This document shows positions 11,497 through 22,609 of a stretch of DNA of 64,000 bases, one piece after another. This stretch comes from Wyeomyia smithii (taxonomy: Eukaryota; Arthropoda; Insecta; Diptera; Culicidae). The stretch is from assembly GCF_029784165.1 (NCBI RefSeq), contig NC_073696.1, positions 88,111,381 to 88,175,380 on the forward strand. Reading direction: 5' to 3'. Under the pieces are notes generated by a model, which had not been told where the DNA came from, searched no databases, and saw only the letters and a program-made list of their open reading frames with translations. Positions within the stretch are counted from its first letter, which is position 1, and every line of letters starts with the position of its first letter. The translations under genes were made by a program, and so were the position numbers.

Positions 11497-14400
11497 TCTT
11501 TGGTTAAGGTAAATTGTACTTATCGGTATCCTGAGCTGCCCCAGCCATTTACTCGAAATTCTCTGATAGACTTCGGTTGGCCGAGCTCTATCGTCCTCCA
11601 GTAGATCTTCCATGAACTCATCGTACAGATCCACGTTCAGATATCGGCGGATCTGATCGCCCGTGGCGTCCAACGGAATCGCTAATCGCTCGTTCCACGT
11701 GGGATTTGTTCCATCTCCCGTGGAGGTTCGCAGCAGTTTGTCCTTGATGGATATTGTTATATAGGGACGGACGTTCGATGAGCGGGTCGCTAGAAATAAA
11801 ATTTAGTTAGTACTAATCCTATAACATTTTTTCAAAGGTTACAAAATTTGGTTGCGGATAGATTACTATTCCTGCGTCCAGCTGAAGCACTTGGTTGATC
11901 GTCCAAGCGGGTAGGTATTCCAAAAGCTCTCACTACGGTAACAATAACTTTAAACTGATTAACGTCGGACACCCGAATTGAAGCTCTGCTAAGCGGAGAC
12001 CGTCGGGCGGGTTTGAGTGGTCTTCGTGGACCAAAGATTTCGAAAAATGCCAAACTAAGAGATCCAAAAGTCGGGATCTGTTCCCCGACTAGTAGATTAT
12101 CGTTAACCTTGTCATGATTGATCACCGCACAGTGGTTGGTGATTGTATCGTAAACCTTTTTGAGATACTTTTTACCCCGATGTCTCTGCAAATCGATCGG
12201 ATCGGTACCGAGGGTTTCGTCGATTATTTTCGTTTCCTCGGGGATCTCGATTTCCCGTTCGATTTGCGGGATGAATTTGATATTCTTGTATTTGAGGTTG
12301 TTGTTGAATCGTTGACTCAGCATGTTCAAGCGTTCATTGTTGTTGATCTCCTCTTCCGAGCAGAACGCTAGAAGATCTTCGTTGAAAACAAACGGCTCGT
12401 CTTTTTCCTGGCGATCATCTTTATGACCTTCCGCGTCATCTTCAGCGTGATGTTTTTCCAACGTCTCTATTATTTGCTCCGCTTCGGAATTGTTGGGATC
12501 AAATGTCTGTTCGTCAAGCCATTTTTCAATGAGGTCTTTCGAAAGTTGAGCATGTTTTGGAATGTTTTGTCTTTTCGAAGGACTTGGAGCTCCTGAATTG
12601 AGCTGTTCTAGCCAGCCGACTTTTATATCAATTTTGCCAGTTCGGCTTTCGTTATTTTTAAACAGGTTTCCCGATGAAAAGTCATACGATACAGTGTTTA
12701 CCGTTTCGAACAGATCGGATGAGCTAGGAATTGGAATTTGAAGTTCGAATAGTTTCAGTTTGACCCGGAGACGGTTCTTTTCGTATAACTCGATTTTCAT
12801 TGCTGATGGGATTTTCGTAGTCAGTTTGATTGAAAATGAAGTGTTAAAATCTACTAAGAAGTTATTTTGGAAGGGAAGAGCTTTTGTCGATGCAACGTGA
12901 CAGTTATCAATGTAGAATTTCACCTTGAATAGCATATCTTTGTTTATTTTGGATCCTTCTATGTCATCAGGATTTTTGAGCAGCAGCAAATCGATTGCAG
13001 GTTCTTCTGCGTTTCGAAAAGATTCAGCAAATGATTTTTCTAAATCTTGCTTCAGTCGTGCTTGATCAGGTTTCTTAGGTTTGTGGACAGCTATCACTTG
13101 GCCCTCATCCTGGTTTTGTTCTAGGTCTCGTAGGTATGTTTTGTAGTCCTGCTTCTCTTTATTGTAAATTTCTTGTTCTTCCTGGAGCCTTTCTTCCATA
13201 TCGAGTGCGAGCTGCTGCTTCAATCGAGTGTCAGCCTCATTCTGCTCTACCTCTTCATTAGTGATGATCAGTTTATAGCCACGGTCAGTTTTGTTGTCCT
13301 GTCAAAAAAAGTTGTTATAATAACAGAAATACAAGTCCCTAACTATTTATTAGTGAGAGTAATATATTTTAATAAATGCAAAAGTTTGTGTCTCTTTTTT
13401 ACCAAAAAAAAACACATTTTTGACGCCATTGATGGACACTCCTTTTGAAACTGTTTTGGTTATCATCAATTACGAGAATATTCATTGGAAGCTAACAATT
13501 GATTATGATGTTTGTTTGTTTGTTTTAATTCTTTTCATTCCTTTCGTTATAAAAAAAATACTTCGTCTTACTTTCAATTTTGTCCAAATTTCTACGATTT
13601 CCTTCTCAAGCTGGAGCTTCACCTTTGCTTCTTGGTAAATTTGCTTCCTCAGTTCACGTCGCTGCAACATCAAAGACAAACTGGACTCACCACCATCGTC
13701 AGCCATTGCAAGTCTCATTGCATCTAATTTCTTCCTCAACTTAGGTACTACCCTCAGAAGCTTGTTAGTGTAGTACTGTTTGTAAAGCTGCTCTAAACGC
13801 AATCGCATTTTCACGACTTCATCAAAAGAGGGGTGGCTCTCGAATCTCAATTTATCAATCAGCACCTTTATGGTCCGTTCCGCTGGAAGCTGCTCTGTGC
13901 TTTTTCCGATCGGTAGCAGGTCAACGTAGTAGGGAACAAATTTTTTGCTACATACACTCTTCACCCGTTTACCAACGACGAAATTTTGTAGATCAATCAA
14001 ATCGCCACAGGCGTCAAACCATTCCTCTTGCTCTTCCTCTATTAAACGATTAATCAATCGGGACTTGTTAGCTTCGTCAAGGTTTGGTTTGCTCGCCGTT
14101 TTTCCTTGAAGGATATCATCATTTGAATCGATGGTAATTTTTTCGAGATTGGCTCTTGCAAGGGGTAAAGTTTTCGCCGGAATATACAGTAGTTTTGAAT
14201 CGTCTGACGTTAGTTTCAGCATCTGGTATCGTTCTATAACATCGTCCTCTTCGGTCTGAATGTAGGAGGAGGCCAAATGCGTCGGCGAATCGTGCGCGTT
14301 GCCCGCGGACTGAATCGAGGGTGACTTTTCATGCGGAACCTCTGGCTCTTGCATGTTTTCACTATCGCAATGATCCAGAGCATCGTAAAATTTTTCTGGC

Positions 14401-14687
14401 ACAGCAGCGACGAAAAATGAAACTTCTCGATCGTAGTCGTTTACGGTTGTTGTTTCGGACGTCGTAAGTCGTTGCAATGATGTTTTAATCTCCTGCTCTT
14501 CACGAATGTAATCGGGATTCAGCTGTGGTTTGGGTTTCCGTGGGATGGTAGGCTCGGGCTCCGCCGTTAATACACTATTTGATTGCGCAAGTACACGTTT
14601 GTCGGTTTTTGGCTGTACTGATTGCCGCCTTCCCTGGCGACCGCGTGAACGTCGTTTCCGCGGAGATTTAAGCTTGGGATCACTCAT
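11497..14687 (-). CDS. Cc2d2a: CC2D2A orthologue, N-terminal three coding exons (gene runs off the left edge)
   Basis: CC2D2A is a scaffold of the ciliary transition zone MKS/B9 module that gates membrane proteins into cilia. Exon 1 is 14687-13572 (start MSDPKLKSPRKRRS; basic tail, then coiled coil near residues 290-372; donor GTAAGA). Exon 2 runs from 13298 to 11843, or 11867 if the alternative donor is used; both keep phase. It carries a charged coiled coil (about 385-445), the CC2D2A N-terminal C2-like domain and the RRPLKPARRSPLSRASIRV segment that precedes the second C2 domain. Exon 3 is 11789-11497, with SSNVRPYITISIKD and TSTGDGTNPTWNERLAIPL typical of that C2 domain, ending at donor GTAAGT. 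About 955 residues are encoded here. Vertebrate proteins are about 1600 residues long, so the C-terminal half must lie beyond position 1. No further exon is recognisable between 1 and 11400. Confidence 0.9.
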
Positions 14688-14807
14688 ATTATGATATTCA
14701 ACTGATAATAATAGATTAATGCTTAAGAAAACTTTATTTCATGTTTACTTTGGAACATAAACACTTTCTATTACTATTATACACAATTTTTCTATGTTTA
14801 CGGTTTG

Positions 14808-14835
14808 GTTGCTTAGAAACGGTTGCTATAGAAAT
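14808..14835 (-). promoter_or_regulatory. Tandem RFX X-box-like motifs upstream of CC2D2A
   Basis: GTTGCTTAGAAAC (14808-14820) fits the X-box consensus RYYNYY-N(1-3)-RRNRAC with a one-base spacer. Immediately beside it GTTGCTATAGAAAT (14822-14835) fits with a two-base spacer except at the last base. They lie 121-148 bp upstream of the CC2D2A start codon. RFX factors bind X-boxes to drive ciliary genes, including transition-zone genes. The motif match is direct; its regulatory role is inferred from position and gene identity. Confidence 0.7.
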
Positions 14836-15084
14836 GAATACCCCTTCCGTACTATGTATATAAAGTACACGTTTCATTTTTCAGGTATTTTTTTCAAATT
14901 GACCGTTAATTTGTTAATTATTGATTGATTAACAATATAGGTACTAACTATTTTTGGTTTAAATTTGCTATATGTCAGGGTGAATGACGGTATGTCTTAG
15001 TGTTTCTTAAGAAATTTTATTTTCGTATTTCTTCATTCTGAACTTCTGAACTCTGAAATCGATTCACCAAATATCCTTTCCAAA

Positions 15085-15355
15085 TTGAATTTCCAGGCTT
15101 CACAGCGTCTTCTTCGCTCTACTGGACTGCTACAACCTAGCTTTTACCGTACTAATTTCGGATTTAACGACCCGTTAGCTTGCTGTATTCGATCATTCTC
15201 CAAAGTGGAAGACCTTTTTGATTTTGGCACACCATCACACAGTTTCGCAATGAGAGTTCGTCGTAGTTTTTAAGTTGGATTGACAAGTGCACATTCATTA
15301 AGACTTTTTTTGTCAGATGAATTTTTTACAAATAAAGAAATAAAGAAATGTAAAT
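15085..15355 (+). pseudogene. LINE fragment: C-terminal end of a CR1/Jockey-type ORF2 plus 3' tail
   Basis: The reading frame ends FNDPLACCIRSFSKVEDLFDFGTPSHSF, then RVRRSF and stop. NDPL..C..F..V..LFDF is a common C-terminus of insect non-LTR retrotransposon polyproteins. It is followed by an AATAAAGAAATAAAGAAA tail, as in elements that end in short 3' repeats. It is heavily 5'-truncated, and the clade assignment is tentative. Confidence 0.55.
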
Positions 15356-15799
15356 TGGATTTTCTTTTATAGGCACAAACGGAATCGCTGCAAGTACTTA
15401 TAAGCGAATCATTGTGAAACACATTTGTGAAATATCCTGACGAATATAAGCAAAATAAATCCATTTACAGCATACCAGAAATATTTCAATGGAACCATTG
15501 AAAATACTCTCTAAAACTTTTCTGAATTTCCTAATTATCTTTGCGAATTACTTAAGGATGCTGCTGAGTAAGCGTAAAACCAGCAGCCAATGCTGGATAG
15601 TTATCACTCTAAAACACACGTGTTTGAACAAACATTGTATTTATTTTACCTATTTTGGTTAACATAAATGCTATTACCTAGTTATTTTATTACTTTCATG
15701 AAATAGGAACTGAAGTGGATGTTAAATAATTGAAATCCACGAGTTGTAAACGAAAGAAGTGGCGTTTTATTGAAAAAAATGTAAGTTTTGAGAATATTG

Positions 15800-16610
15800 A
15801 AGAGAGCGGCAGGTCGAGAGAAAAAAGGAGAGAGAGGAGAAGAGAGGGAGAGAAAGGGAGAGAAAGGGGGAGAGAAGGAGAGAGGAGAAGAAAGAGGGAG
15901 AGAGTGGGAGAGAAGGAGAGAGGGAGAGAGAGTAAGAGAAAGGGACATAGAGGGAGAGCGAGGGAGAGAGAGAGGGAGAGAGGTAGAGAGATGGAGACAG
16001 AGGGAGAGAGAGAGATAAGGCGAGAGAGGGAGAGAGAGGGAGAGTGGGGGAGAGAGTGGGAGAGAAGAAGAGAGGGAGAGAAAGAGAGTAAGAGAGAAGG
16101 AAAGAGAGGGAGAGAGAGGGAGAGAGAAAGGGATAGAGAGGGAGAGAGAAAGGGATAGAGAGGGAGAGAGAGAGGAAGAGGGAGAGAGGGGGAGAGAGAG
16201 GAAGAGAGAGGAAGAGAGAGAAATAGAGAGGAAAAGAGAGGAAGAGAGAGGGTGAGATAGGGAGAAAAAGAAAAAGAAAAGGGAGAGGAGGGAGATAGAG
16301 GAAGATAGAGGAAGATAGAGGAAGAGAGAGGAAGAGAGAGGAAGATACTCTAAAGATAGAAAGGAAGAGAGTAAGAAAAAGAGAGGGAGAGAGAAAGAGA
16401 AAGAGAGAGAAAGAAAGAGAGAAAGAAAGAGAGAAAGAGAAAGAGAGAAAAAGAAAGAGAGAAAGAAAGAGAACAAGGAAGAGAGAAAGAGCGAAAAAGA
16501 GAGAGAGGGGGGGGGTTGAGAGGAAGAGAAAAAAGAGAAGAAAGAGAAGAGAGAGAAAATGGAGATGACAGAAAGAGGATAGAGAGAGAAAGAGAAAGTA
16601 ATCTAAATCA
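15800..16610 (+). repeat. Polypurine (GA)-rich low-complexity tract, about 0.8 kb
   Basis: The plus strand is almost entirely G and A in GAGAGG/GAGAGA arrays; the minus strand gives meaningless Ser/Leu/Phe-rich open frames. The strand asymmetry is extreme over about 800 bp. Such tracts can form triplex DNA and bind GAGA-type factors. It lies about 1.1 kb upstream of the CC2D2A start. Confidence 0.95.
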
Positions 16611-16769
16611 ATGATAATCATGCAGCAAAACGGGATTAGAAAAATAGTTAGATCTCTTCCTCTCTCTAGATAATTTAACGCGCTGTGTTTCTTGCCGTCA
16701 TCAGTGATACTGTTTATCGTGCAACGCACATGTTGTTTAAATAAACCGTTGCATAGTTCAGTCAAAAGC

Positions 16770-18131
16770 GGCATCCATAAATTACGTAACGCTCATAGGG
16801 GGAGGGGTATCCTTGAGCGTTAATATAATAATAAGAGGGGCGTGGGGACTTTAGATCAGTGTTACGTAACAAAACCTCTGGAGAGACAAAAAAACGAGCA
16901 TTTTTATCAAGCAAATTCTTGTACAGCGTAACTTTATTTTTATGGGAGGGGGTGGGGGTAGGTGTTGGTGTTAAGTTTCGTCTTCTGGAAAAATCATGCA
17001 GTAGTCTTTTTCCCAGGACCAGGTATAATTCCATTCCCACAGACAAACGGACATTTGATGAAACCTTCCATTGTACAATCTGATACAGTATATTTTGCCG
17101 ATATTTCTTCACCAGAATAAAGTTGTGATACTAGACACCTTATTTCCCGCGGGAAAACAACAACGGCCGTATAGCAGTTGAATAACCGGCAATAAAAAAA
17201 AGAGTAACGATAAAGTTTTCTTTTCATGGGTGACAGGCATAAAGCCGAGAATTGAAAAGCTAGAAAAGAACATGAAAAAAGAATTGTTTGTCTTCAGGAT
17301 TTCAGTAGGTTAGGTTCAGACTTCTACAAGGAAAAAATGACTTAAAAATGACTCAAATGATCAGATTGATCTATTATTTTTGACATTTGTAAAGTGCAAA
17401 TCAGCTAGAGTTCAATGGTTGAAGCCAGCAGTGTAGCTTTATGGGACATAAATTTAAAAATCACTTCAACATCAGATAAACCGAGTCAAATGTAAAAATA
17501 CCTGAAATAATCGTGACATTTTTTACCTTGTTTCTAAGGGGAACAATAGGCAACAAACGCTCAGCATGCGGAGGATAAAGCGCTTGAAGTCTCGGAAGTA
17601 AACTCAAAAACTGTGGGGGTATATTGCCCGGAATTGTACTTTAGCCGAAAACACTGAATATTCAAGCAAGTTGAGACAACTTGTCATTTCTTCCATCGAT
17701 ACAGTTGCATGTCGGTTCATGTAAGGCATATGAGCGCAAATATCCATTAATAAACTTTATAAACTAGTTGAAAACCTTTAAGGAGCATGCATGAATGAGG
17801 CAGTTTTTTTTGGGGATTTTTCACCCCCTCTCCCATCGTAGCGTTTCGTCACAAAGTTGCAGTAGAAAATTACGTAGCGTTATAACAACCCCCCCCCCCC
17901 CCCTTTAATGACAATTTTTTCTGCGAACTTTATTATCAAGATCATACATTGTATTATATTATTGAACAAGGAAAGAAAAGAAAGTATTAAAATGACCCTA
18001 AACAGACAAAACAGTAAATAAAAAAAAACAATTAGAAAAAATCCAAATGTTTTTTCTTAGTTTCATATTTGATACGTCGTCACTTTTCTTCACAAAACTG
18101 TAATGAATGCTACGTCATTTATGGATGTTCC
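16770..18131. mobile_element. TIR element with CCATAAATTACGTAACG-type ends
   Basis: The left end GCATCCATAAATTACGTAAC is matched in inverted orientation by GTCATTTATGGATGTTCCC at 18111-18131. Sequence inside both ends carries related ACGTAACG/ACGTAGCG motifs and C-runs or G-runs. No transposase is recognised; short open frames near 16760-17230 look incidental. A diverged relative of the end sequence lies near 47990-48025. The superfamily is not assigned. Confidence 0.6.
17888..17905 (+). repeat. Poly(C) run
   Basis: An uninterrupted run of C residues inside the TIR element at 16770-18131. It is prone to assembly and sequencing length error. Confidence 0.9.
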
Positions 18132-18953
18132 CTTACGGAAGTGATGTAAAAAGTTTAATTCACAGCAACTCAAATCAAATAAATGTAATAGTTTTATTCA
18201 AACATTGAAAATATGGTTAGTATTTTAGTACACCAAATTTTACTACCTATTTGGTAGTCCTTCAGTCAATTGAAAACTTATGAGTAAAGATCAATCATCC
18301 GCAAAAGCATTTTTTCGGAAATAACAGTTTGAAAAATTTTCGTCATTCTTGCAGCAATTGATTCGGAAACTGTCCACGCATTCGGTCAAATGAAAAAAAA
18401 ATATAATTTGCTCAAATGCAAAAACTTATAATTTGATTATTGTACTATTGACATTTGTCAAGCCGCAGATTCCGACCGCTGTAGACATTCCGACAGCAGA
18501 TCATCTTCTCTAGTGAAGCTCCACTTTGTTTTGGAAACATAAGCTTTCTGGTTCCTGGTCATCTAAATCTCTGCCAGCCGTTTAATTTTCAGCGTGTAAA
18601 CAGTTGTGTTGACTGAGTGCCTTAGAGGCTGTTACGGTCAAACAAAAATGAGTGTAAATCGGTCATTCTTTTGACGTGAGACTACGTCTTTGTTTTCTAT
18701 ACTGGTATGCATTCTGTAAAGTTGGAAATGAAACTGGCAAATGTTGCGTCAGATTTCAAACGTTAATAACAGCATAACCACGATGGATAACTATAACCAA
18801 TATGTTGTTGGATAGATAAAATGTTGAACAATTTTGTAATACGCTAGTTATCATTATTTTTCCATTGAAAAGTGGTAACAATCGATAAAAAATGTCAAGG
18901 ACAAATTTACGCGAACAATGAACATGAATAGACACCAACCATTCCTTGTGATA

Positions 18954-20772
18954 CAGTCCCCCCACGATTATGGATCACTTAATAAGATGTATGAATTCAA
19001 AAAATCATTTCTGGCCAATTTCTTTGTTTATAAATAATCCATACATGTTTTCAGTCACAGAAATATGTAATCTTTTACTTGATTGAGTATTTCTTTCCAT
19101 ATTTTGTAAATGTGTCTCAGAAAATATATTTATTTTATAACTCACCAAATACACAATTATGGATCACTTTTGAGAGCGGTTCTAATTATGAAACAATTTG
19201 CATCGTATTATGGATCAGCATAATAAAAACAGCTTTTGACAACGAATTTATTCAATAAACCTTATTCAAAATATGTAATATGAAGAAATAACATGTTTAA
19301 AATCATATTAAAAATCTCGCATGGCCTGGCCACATTTTATGTGGCTTTTAAGGTTGCAGTAAGATCGAGAGTCTAGGTTTGCCGCTCCCGAAGGTAGCGA
19401 TGCCCCATTGTATATGGTACACCGTAACAGTTTGCCGTTTTACGTAGCTTTCTTGTCCCTCGTACTTTGGAAATAGTGTTTTCCAAAGACTCAACACTGT
19501 TTAGCTTCCTTTTAGAGCTCAATAGAAGTTGAGAGGGTGTTTTGATTGGCGAAAATCACATTTGAATCGGAGTAATCCATGATTGTAGAAAACTATCTTG
19601 TCTCGGTCCTTATTAAGGAACACTTAATAAAATTACTTATTTTTACAGAAAAATCGTTATCAACCATTAAAATTGTGATGAATCGTGAAGAACTTACCTT
19701 GATCTTTGTGTATAAGTTAGTTTTTGCACGAAAATTAGCGATTATATCACATAGAAAGCTTATGAATGATGAGCGTGCTTCTTACGCTGATAGGGAAAAA
19801 GGGTTTGCCACAGAAGGCAGAATCACAAAAGGCGGAAACACTGGTAGCAAAACCTGACTCAAGAGAGCCAAGTGCGTGATGGCAAATTGATATGAATCCT
19901 GGTGACGGAATCAAAGCTGCTACTCTACATTTATTATTTAATATTATTTGGTAACCAGACATAATAACTGGTCGCAAGTAATGACCAGTTTTGATGGGAG
20001 ATGCAAATCAAGCCTAATTATAAGTTCCTAAACGCGCAAACTGGTTTGGCTCAAGTCCTCAAGACTCTCACGGCCTCGCGGAGAGTAATTTTTCGATGTT
20101 AGGTATAACTTACACTAGTCTCAACGGCTTGTTGGTTATAACTAACATAAAACAATGAATGCGGCGAAGACGCATAATCGAGGGCAAGGAACCGAGGCGG
20201 TACAAAGCCGCCGTGGTTTCCGCGGTCTGAGCCGGCAGCCGATCCGCCGTCGGAAGCGGCGGCCTCTCGCATACAAACGACTGATCTACTGGTTTTCTAG
20301 GAATATTCAAACAGGTTTTCTTTCCCTTAGTTAAGTCCGAACGAGCGGTAGCGAGTAAGGACAGCATACACTTGGACAATAGAGTCGGCCAAAGGCCGCG
20401 AGTGCGTGTTGTTAAAAAGAAAATAGACCATTTTTATTCTGCCATTCGTGCTCTTTGTGATTCTGCCATTCGTTATTCTGCCTTTCGTAATTCCGCTTTT
20501 CGTGATTCTCCTTTTTGAATTTCTGCCTTTCGTAGGAGACCCGAGAAAAACGACAAGTATTTTGATAAGTTCTCGATGACAATATTTTGCGCTTATATAT
20601 CACATCAATCTAGAGATAAGAACGATGTTTTGTATGTTCAAAACTAGCAAATATGGCATGTTTTACTGCAAAAATGTTACATGCCTTCAAACCGTTATTT
20701 AAATTGAGTTGGATAACATTAGACACCAAAGTGATCCGTAATTGTGGGAGATCCATAATTGTGGGGGGAGTG
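18954..20772. mobile_element. TA-flanked element with CACTCCCCCCACAATTATGG-type ends (pogo-like)
   Basis: The termini CAGTCCCCCCACGATTATGG and, on the other strand, CACTCCCCCCACAATTATGG are flanked by TA at 18952-18953 and 20773-20774. Subterminal ATTATGGATCA motifs recur at about 19158, 19206 and 20750. No transposase is recognised, so it is non-autonomous or decayed. Within it, 20055-20410 is a GC-rich island unlike its surroundings. The TA target and CA(G/C)T terminus suggest a pogo or Tc1/mariner relationship, which is an inference. Confidence 0.65.
20437..20540 (-). repeat. Short tandem repeat around TTCTGCCATTCGT
   Basis: About five degenerate units of roughly 18 bp of the form ATTCTGCC(A/T)TTCGT. 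An oppositely oriented relative (CACAGAAGGCAGAATCACAA) lies at 19808-19835 in the same element. Confidence 0.7.
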
Positions 20773-21493
20773 TATTCTCTACAACAGTATTATACTATAA
20801 CAGTAGTATAGTAGTTTATGTGGAGCAGAGCGCTGCTAGTTTCTCGTCGTTTATCATTGCAGCGGGCACGACTTCTATTCGCGTGCAATCAACACTGCAA
20901 TGCTGCTACTGATGGTGACTGAAAGTTAATCTCTTTAATATGATTATACCAAAAAAAACATAAATTACTCAACAAGAATTGTTGAATTGGAATTGTTGAC
21001 AAAATTTGTGAAGCAAAAAAAAAAACAAAAATGAATCTTTTCAAACTTTAACTTCGTTGTAATTGTAAAATGTTGTTTGCACAAAAAAAATAACACTACA
21101 GGCACAACATTACCAAGTAAAAATGAAGTTCTTTCGAGTGTAATTAAATATATTTCTGAAAAAATGAAAGGGAGGCTGAGAATTAGAATACGCGATTCAC
21201 TGAACAAACAAATTTCTTGTGTCTGTAATTACAGTGTTTAGTTCCACGTCATAATTTCATACAACCCTAGGGCTGTATATCTTGTAGTATTTATTAAAAT
21301 AATAAATTGTCTTTCTTTGTCAAGTTCTATTTGTACAGAATTAAGGAAGATTATTGACTAAGGCTTTCTTTTAAGCGAATGCGAATTGGCTGGACTTTTC
21401 TCTTGACTCTTTCCATCAAGTTTTGTACAGCCTTCTTGGTCACTTTTTTCGCCACAGACGCCAGTTAGCCTTGAACTGCATCTCGTTGACAAC

Positions 21494-21818
21494 CAGCGTT
21501 GCCAATGTGCCAGATAAATCTGGATTTTGCCAGATTTCTGTTTGCGCGCCAGACAAACAGATAAACCTCAGAATCTGCCAGATATTTGTAAATGAGCCAG
21601 ATATATGCCAGATTTCATCCGCGTCGGCTCGCAAAAAGGTCATTAATGCGAGATGGGCCGTGCCTAGCCTTTACCTACCTACACCCGGCGAGAGCAAAAA
21701 AAAAAGCTCATCACTTTCAACTCTGTCAGGAATTTTACCCAAAAATGAGTGACAGATTTTTGCCAGACTTTTTATTTTCGTTTTGCCAGATTTTATTCAA
21801 AACTTAGTGGCAACGCTG
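21494..21818. mobile_element. hAT-type MITE rich in GCCAGAT motifs
   Basis: The 325-bp element begins CAGCGTTGCCA and ends TGGCAACGCTG. It has the exact 8-bp target duplication TTGACAAC at 21486-21493 and 21819-21826, which fits the hAT consensus nTnnnnAn. GCCAGAT or its close variants occur repeatedly near both ends, as expected of subterminal transposase-binding repeats. It is too short to encode a transposase. Confidence 0.85.
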
Positions 21819-22048
21819 TTGACAACTGTCTTTCGTATCTTCATGAGGCTCGCCGATAGCTAACTGTGTTGCTGGAGGAGAGGCAACAGGCGTGTTTTCA
21901 GACACTTCTGCACATAAATTTCCTGGTTGACAGTGTCGCAATGAAAATGTCGCTCTTGAAACCACGGAAAAAAGCCTACCACACAAGATATTTTTTTGCA
22001 AACTTCGACAGCTTAGTGTGTTTGAAAATCTTTGCCACCTTTCCGCTT

Positions 22049-22600
22049 CTAAATACCGTATGATATTTCTGTGTAGGAAGCTGTAAAGTCTGCCTTGATG
22101 TAATTTTCTTTATCCTGTACCACGCAATTAAATTTTGTCAGCATCTTAACGTACAGCTTTCTTGATCGTTGTCTGGCTGACTTGTTTTGCTCATCGTCAC
22201 GATTTGGAGTCACCACCTTTTCGTATGGGGACAATCCGACTCGTTTTTTAGCTCGATTCACAGTAGTAGACGATATTTCCAGCTTGCTTGCGAGATCTCG
22301 ACAGAAAGGTTACGATTCCGATTGAAATTGCTGGCAATTTTTTCGTAATTTTTGCGGCTTTCGGATTTCGATTTCTCCTGATCCTGTCTTCCTGGCAGTC
22401 GAAAAACGTTCTCCAAACACTTTTATTACGTTGGTGACGGTTGATTTGGTCACATTCAACAATTTTGACAGCGTGGCGTGCGAGTAGTTCGAGTTTTCGC
22501 AATGCGCGAGCAAAATTCCAAACTTATTCTTGCAGTTTTGTTGGATGTGGGCGGAAGGGAATGGAACTAGATTCGGGCAAACGTGTATAAGGGACATGAA
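22049..22600 (-). pseudogene. Tc1/mariner-type (IS630) transposase fossil, N-terminal half
   Basis: Two minus-strand frames join conceptually. The first, LLAHCENSNYSHATLSKLLN followed by VTKSTVTNVIKVFGERF, is a paired-type helix-turn-helix. Downstream is a second helix-turn-helix ending RAKKRVGLSPYEKV, then ARQRSRKLYVKMLTKFNCVV with the first catalytic Asp, followed by NYIKADF. The layout is that of the Tc1-like transposases common in mosquitoes. The catalytic core is cut off after the first Asp and a frameshift separates the parts, so it is a relic. Confidence 0.8.
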
Positions 22601-22609
22601 GAGAAGCTC

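Larger units (their letters stand above)
18673..21290. mobile_element. Copy 1 of an element with GACGTAGGACTA-type inverted ends
   Basis: The left end GACGTGAGACTA (18673-18684) is a near match to the reverse complement of TAGTTCCACGTC (21239-21250). About 190 bp inside the left end and about 55 bp at the right end match the element at 53041-55705 in the same order, including AATGTTGCGTCAGATTTCAA and CCCTAGGGCTGTATA. A TA-flanked element (18954-20772) is inserted in this copy. No protein is encoded, and the superfamily is unknown. Confidence 0.6.

Noticed and set aside
15682..16774. Long Ser/Leu/Phe-rich open frames of 264 and 335 codons on the minus strand
   Set aside because: They are translations of the GA-rich low-complexity tract. 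The absence of stops follows from composition, not from coding.
16868..17230. Open frames around the GGGTGTGGGGG-type sequence near 16950
   Set aside because: They lie within a TIR element, have no recognisable domain and include simple-sequence stretches.
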